From: Candidatus Symbiobacter mobilis CR
Lineage (GTDB): Bacteria > Pseudomonadota > Gammaproteobacteria > Burkholderiales > Burkholderiaceae_C
Assembly: GCF_000477435.1 (NCBI RefSeq)
Contig: NC_022576.1
Coordinates: 868,001 to 932,000, forward strand
DNA: 64,000 nucleotides
Reading direction: 5' to 3'
Made by a program: the position numbers and the translations under genes. Positions within the stretch are counted from its first letter, which is position 1. Every line of letters begins with the position of its first letter. The notes below the pieces were generated by a model that was not told the DNA's origin, ran no database searches, and saw nothing but the letters and a program-made list of their open reading frames with translations. Shown here in pieces: positions 61,543 through 64,000 of this stretch.

Positions 61543-64000
61543 TCACCATCCCTGAGACAGCATCTCCCGCATGCTCAACCCATTCAGCACCGAGGCGCAG
61601 GTCTCCCAGTCCGCATCCTCCACCTTGCTGTACTTGACATCAAACGGGTTGCGCGTGGCGGTAGTACGGTCGATGAGTTGATTGGCGGCGGCCTCGTCGT
61701 TCATCGCCACTTGCACCCATACGTCTTCCAGCGTATCGGGAATCTGGCCGAACAGTCCGTGAATCGCTTCGAGCCGGTCGGCCAGAACCTGATGTACGCG
61801 ATCCTCTACCGAGTCGCGGTAACGCAGGTTGGCAATCCAGATTTCATTGCGCGCCTGGCCGATGCGCTGGATGCGGCCCTTGCGTTGCTCCAGCCGGGTC
61901 GGATTCCACGGCAAGTCGATATTGATGAGTGTACCCAGGCGTTGCAGGTTCAAGCCTTCCGATGCGGCATCGGTGCCTAGCATCAGCTTGAGGTCACCCG
62001 CGCGTACACGTCCTTTGAGTACATTGCGGTCGCAACGCTGAAACCGACCGTCACGCCAGAAGCCGGAACGGTTGCTGCCCGCATAAAGCCCAATGTCCAT
62101 GCCCGCAAACTCTGCCCGCTTGACCATTTCGTCGCCAATCCAGCGCACCGTGTCGTAATACTGCGAGAACAAGATACAGCCCCGGTCTAGCCAGCTCGCG
62201 GACACTCCCGGATGGGTGCCACGCAGATAGCCAATCAGAGCCTCTAGCTTGGGGTCGTTGTTTCCACCTTGCTTGAGCAGGCTCAGGCATCGTCGTAACG
62301 AATCAATTTCTTTGTCTGTGAAGTTCTTGAAATCACTGGCCCCCTGCGGCGGCCGCCCCACCTGAACCGGCACCTCTTCTTCAGGGTCATCATCATCTTC
62401 TTCATCCGGGGTATCAGGCTCTTCGCCCAGCAGCTTGGCAACGGTGCGTCGCCCGGCTTCCATCGAGCTACCCATGCGCCGCAACAACAAAGTCTTGAAA
62501 AAGCCAGCACCTTTAACCCGTTGCTGGAGCAACTGCGAAAACTCTTCCGCCTCCGCATAGGCATCACGCAGGTAACTACCCAAAACCAGCGCGCCCTCGT
62601 TGTCTTCGCCAAACAACTCCACTGTCACCTTGGGCAGAAAATAGCCGCCTGTGGCCGGGTTGATGGTCGCCTCCAGGTAGGCGCGGGTGCGGCGCACGAT
62701 GCAGCGCAGCAGCGGGTTGAAGTTGGCACCGTACTCGGGCAGCAGCCCGTTTTGCAGTTGCACGCGGCGAATGGCGGGGGATAGCTTGTCCAGACTCTCG
62801 GGGGTGAATTGCCAGCACGTATCGCTGGCATCCAGGCTGCGACGTATCCGGTCAAAAGCCGGGTTTTCAAACTTGGATGGCAAGGGGTCGCGCACATACT
62901 CCCAACCACTGCGCACATCCGCAGTCGGCACCTCGGCATCGCCGGTCGCAATGTCCAGGCAGCGGCTGGCCTGAAACCACGGGCTGGAATGCGTCCAGCC
63001 CCCCAGCACGCCGTCATTGCCCTGCGACAAAATGTGCAGTAAATCCCACGCCTCCACCGGGTGCAGTTGCACCGGGGTAGCGGTGGCCAGCAACATGCTC
63101 TTGGTCTTGGGGCCAATGTCGCGCAAAAAAGCCATCAGCTTGTTGGGCTCGGCGCGCTCGTTGACTTCGTCGGCGTCGGCATCCACCTTGGGCACCTTGC
63201 GGCGGCGGGCGCGGTGCGCCTCATCCACGATCACGCAGGTGTAGCGGCGGCTCAGCAATTGTCCAACGGCTTCAGATAAGCCGCGCACCACCAGCCCCTG
63301 CGACACCAGCCCAATGCGCCGTGGGCACTTGCCCAGCGACTTGGCTCCCTCAGATGGGTACTCCAGGTCGTTCTCATCCACCCACGCCTTGCCATTCCAG
63401 CGGGCAGAGGGCAAGGACAGCAACTCCATCAACTCGTCTTGCCACTGTTGCAATAGTGGCTTGGGCGCGAGCACCAGAATCGGCCCGCCCTCCGGGTCGT
63501 CCAGCGCCATCAGCATGGCAGCCATGGCCAACTGCACCGTCTTGCCCAGCCCCACCTGGTCAGCCAGCACCAAGCGCGCACCGCCCAGCCGATGCCGCTC
63601 CAGCGCCAGCCTGGCAAAGTATTTCTGGTGCGGCCACAAGCCCTGATCGCGCCGGTACACCGGTGTTTCCACTGCCGCTGCAGCCGCTACCAGGGTGGGG
63701 TCGGCAATCGCTGTCAACTCAGCGGGTTCAATGACGGTACGGGAAACAATGCGCTGCACGTCCTGCACAATGAACGGGCAAACGCTTAAATCCACAGCAC
63801 GCGGGTCGTTCCACAGTGCATCAAACTCCTCCTGCACCCAGGCGATGGTGTCGGGATCGTTGTCCTCCCACAGCAACTCGTAGTTCAGCTTCCAGGCCGA
63901 CAGGCTCTCGTTCACACTGCCCATGAACGAGGTTGCAGTACCGTCGGCATAGCGCAGCACCCCTGCTTTGCCGTGAATCAGGCCAAACGCTGAATCGGGC
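61543..64000 (-). CDS. PLD-like nuclease-SNF2 helicase fusion, 5' part outside the window
   Basis: At least 818 residues, running off the right edge. The visible N-terminal part, SAFGLIHGKAGVLRYADG followed by TATSFMGSVNES, is a phospholipase D-like motif (H-x-K, then GS-x-N). The SNF2/DEAD-like motor follows: VLADQVGLGKTVQLAMA (Walker A), CVIVDEAHRARR (DEAH), LLATATPVQLHP, and C-terminal LMLGTDAASEGLNLQRLG and RKGRIQRIGQARNEIW. Such fusions occur in defence and restriction-like loci and in some repair roles. An acidic insertion (DEEDDDDPEEEVP) is near residue 540. It ends 99 bases beyond the tRNA-Ser terminator. Neighbours outside the window would decide its role. Confidence 0.85.
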   Translation of the reverse strand, partial: PDSAFGLIHGKAGVLRYADGTATSFMGSVNESLSAWKLNYELLWEDNDPDTIAWVQEEFDALWNDPRAVDLSVCPFIVQDVQRIVSRTVIEPAELTAIADPTLVAAAAAVETPVYRRDQGLWPHQKYFARLALERHRLGGARLVLADQVGLGKTVQLAMAAMLMALDDPEGGPILVLAPKPLLQQWQDELMELLSLPSARWNGKAWVDENDLEYPSEGAKSLGKCPRRIGLVSQGLVVRGLSEAVGQLLSRRYTCVIVDEAHRARRRKVPKVDADADEVNERAEPNKLMAFLRDIGPKTKSMLLATATPVQLHPVEAWDLLHILSQGNDGVLGGWTHSSPWFQASRCLDIATGDAEVPTADVRSGWEYVRDPLPSKFENPAFDRIRRSLDASDTCWQFTPESLDKLSPAIRRVQLQNGLLPEYGANFNPLLRCIVRRTRAYLEATINPATGGYFLPKVTVELFGEDNEGALVLGSYLRDAYAEAEEFSQLLQQRVKGAGFFKTLLLRRMGSSMEAGRRTVAKLLGEEPDTPDEEDDDDPEEEVPVQVGRPPQGASDFKNFTDKEIDSLRRCLSLLKQGGNNDPKLEALIGYLRGTHPGVSASWLDRGCILFSQYYDTVRWIGDEMVKRAEFAGMDIGLYAGSNRSGFWRDGRFQRCDRNVLKGRVRAGDLKLMLGTDAASEGLNLQRLGTLINIDLPWNPTRLEQRKGRIQRIGQARNEIWIANLRYRDSVEDRVHQVLADRLEAIHGLFGQIPDTLEDVWVQVAMNDEAAANQLIDRTTATRNPFDVKYSKVEDADWETCASVLNGLSMREMLSQGW

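Overview
The window reads as a chromosomal segment of a betaproteobacterium, probably Burkholderiales and Comamonadaceae-like. The grounds are high G+C housekeeping genes, a very long FAD/Fe-S dehydrogenase with an N-terminal DUF3683-type domain typical of that group, and strong sensory and c-di-GMP content. No species can be named from the sequence alone.

Positions 1-30,300 form a type III-B CRISPR-Cas (Cmr) defence island. It opens with a CARF protein of the NE0113 family, followed by a tight cmr1-cmr2(cas10)-cmr3-cmr4-cmr5-cmr6 operon, a TacA/TacT-like toxin-antitoxin pair, and the adaptation genes cas2-cas1-cas2. An A+T-rich TPR/OB-like gene follows, then one CRISPR array of 31 repeats and 30 spacers (14,539-17,590). 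The array is split inside spacer 17 by an IS5-family element. Downstream lie a second near-identical NE0113 copy, an exonuclease VII-like pair (large subunit with a DUF5710-like head, small subunit with an SSB-like acidic tip), a vestigial CRISPR repeat with a wrecked third NE0113 copy, a DUF932-like gene and a PD-(D/E)XK-like gene. Then come two tandem copies of a Card1/Can2-type nuclease (CARF + PD-(D/E)XK). Only the second is followed by an intact CARF-adenosine deaminase fusion (Cad1-type); behind the first copy only 5' cad1 sequence survives. An IS21-derived scar and a DUF4160/DUF2442 pair sit between the copies. A VapBC-like pair closes the island. No cas6 is visible.

Likely working model (inference from family knowledge): Cmr with crRNA binds phage mRNA, Cas10 (GGDD at 733-736) makes cyclic oligoadenylate, and this activates Card1 nucleases and the Cad1 deaminase. 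The NE0113 CARF proteins probably damp or read the signal. Three pairs of spacers are diverged versions of the same protein-coding sites, with mostly synonymous differences, and all lie antisense to the inferred reading frame, as an RNA-targeting system requires.

Positions 30,923-64,000 are mostly core genes: a hybrid histidine kinase with a periplasmic binding protein, a DUF3683 FAD/Fe-S dehydrogenase, a beta-propeller lipoprotein, galE, a hemerythrin-PAS-GGDEF-EAL-CZB protein, a rhodanese, a chemoreceptor, Ppx/GppA, an EF-hand-like protein, rodA, a CHASE/PAS hybrid kinase, tyrS, an M23 peptidase, anmK, ruvC and tRNA-Ser(CGA). At the right edge is a partial PLD-SNF2 helicase that may begin another defence or restriction locus.
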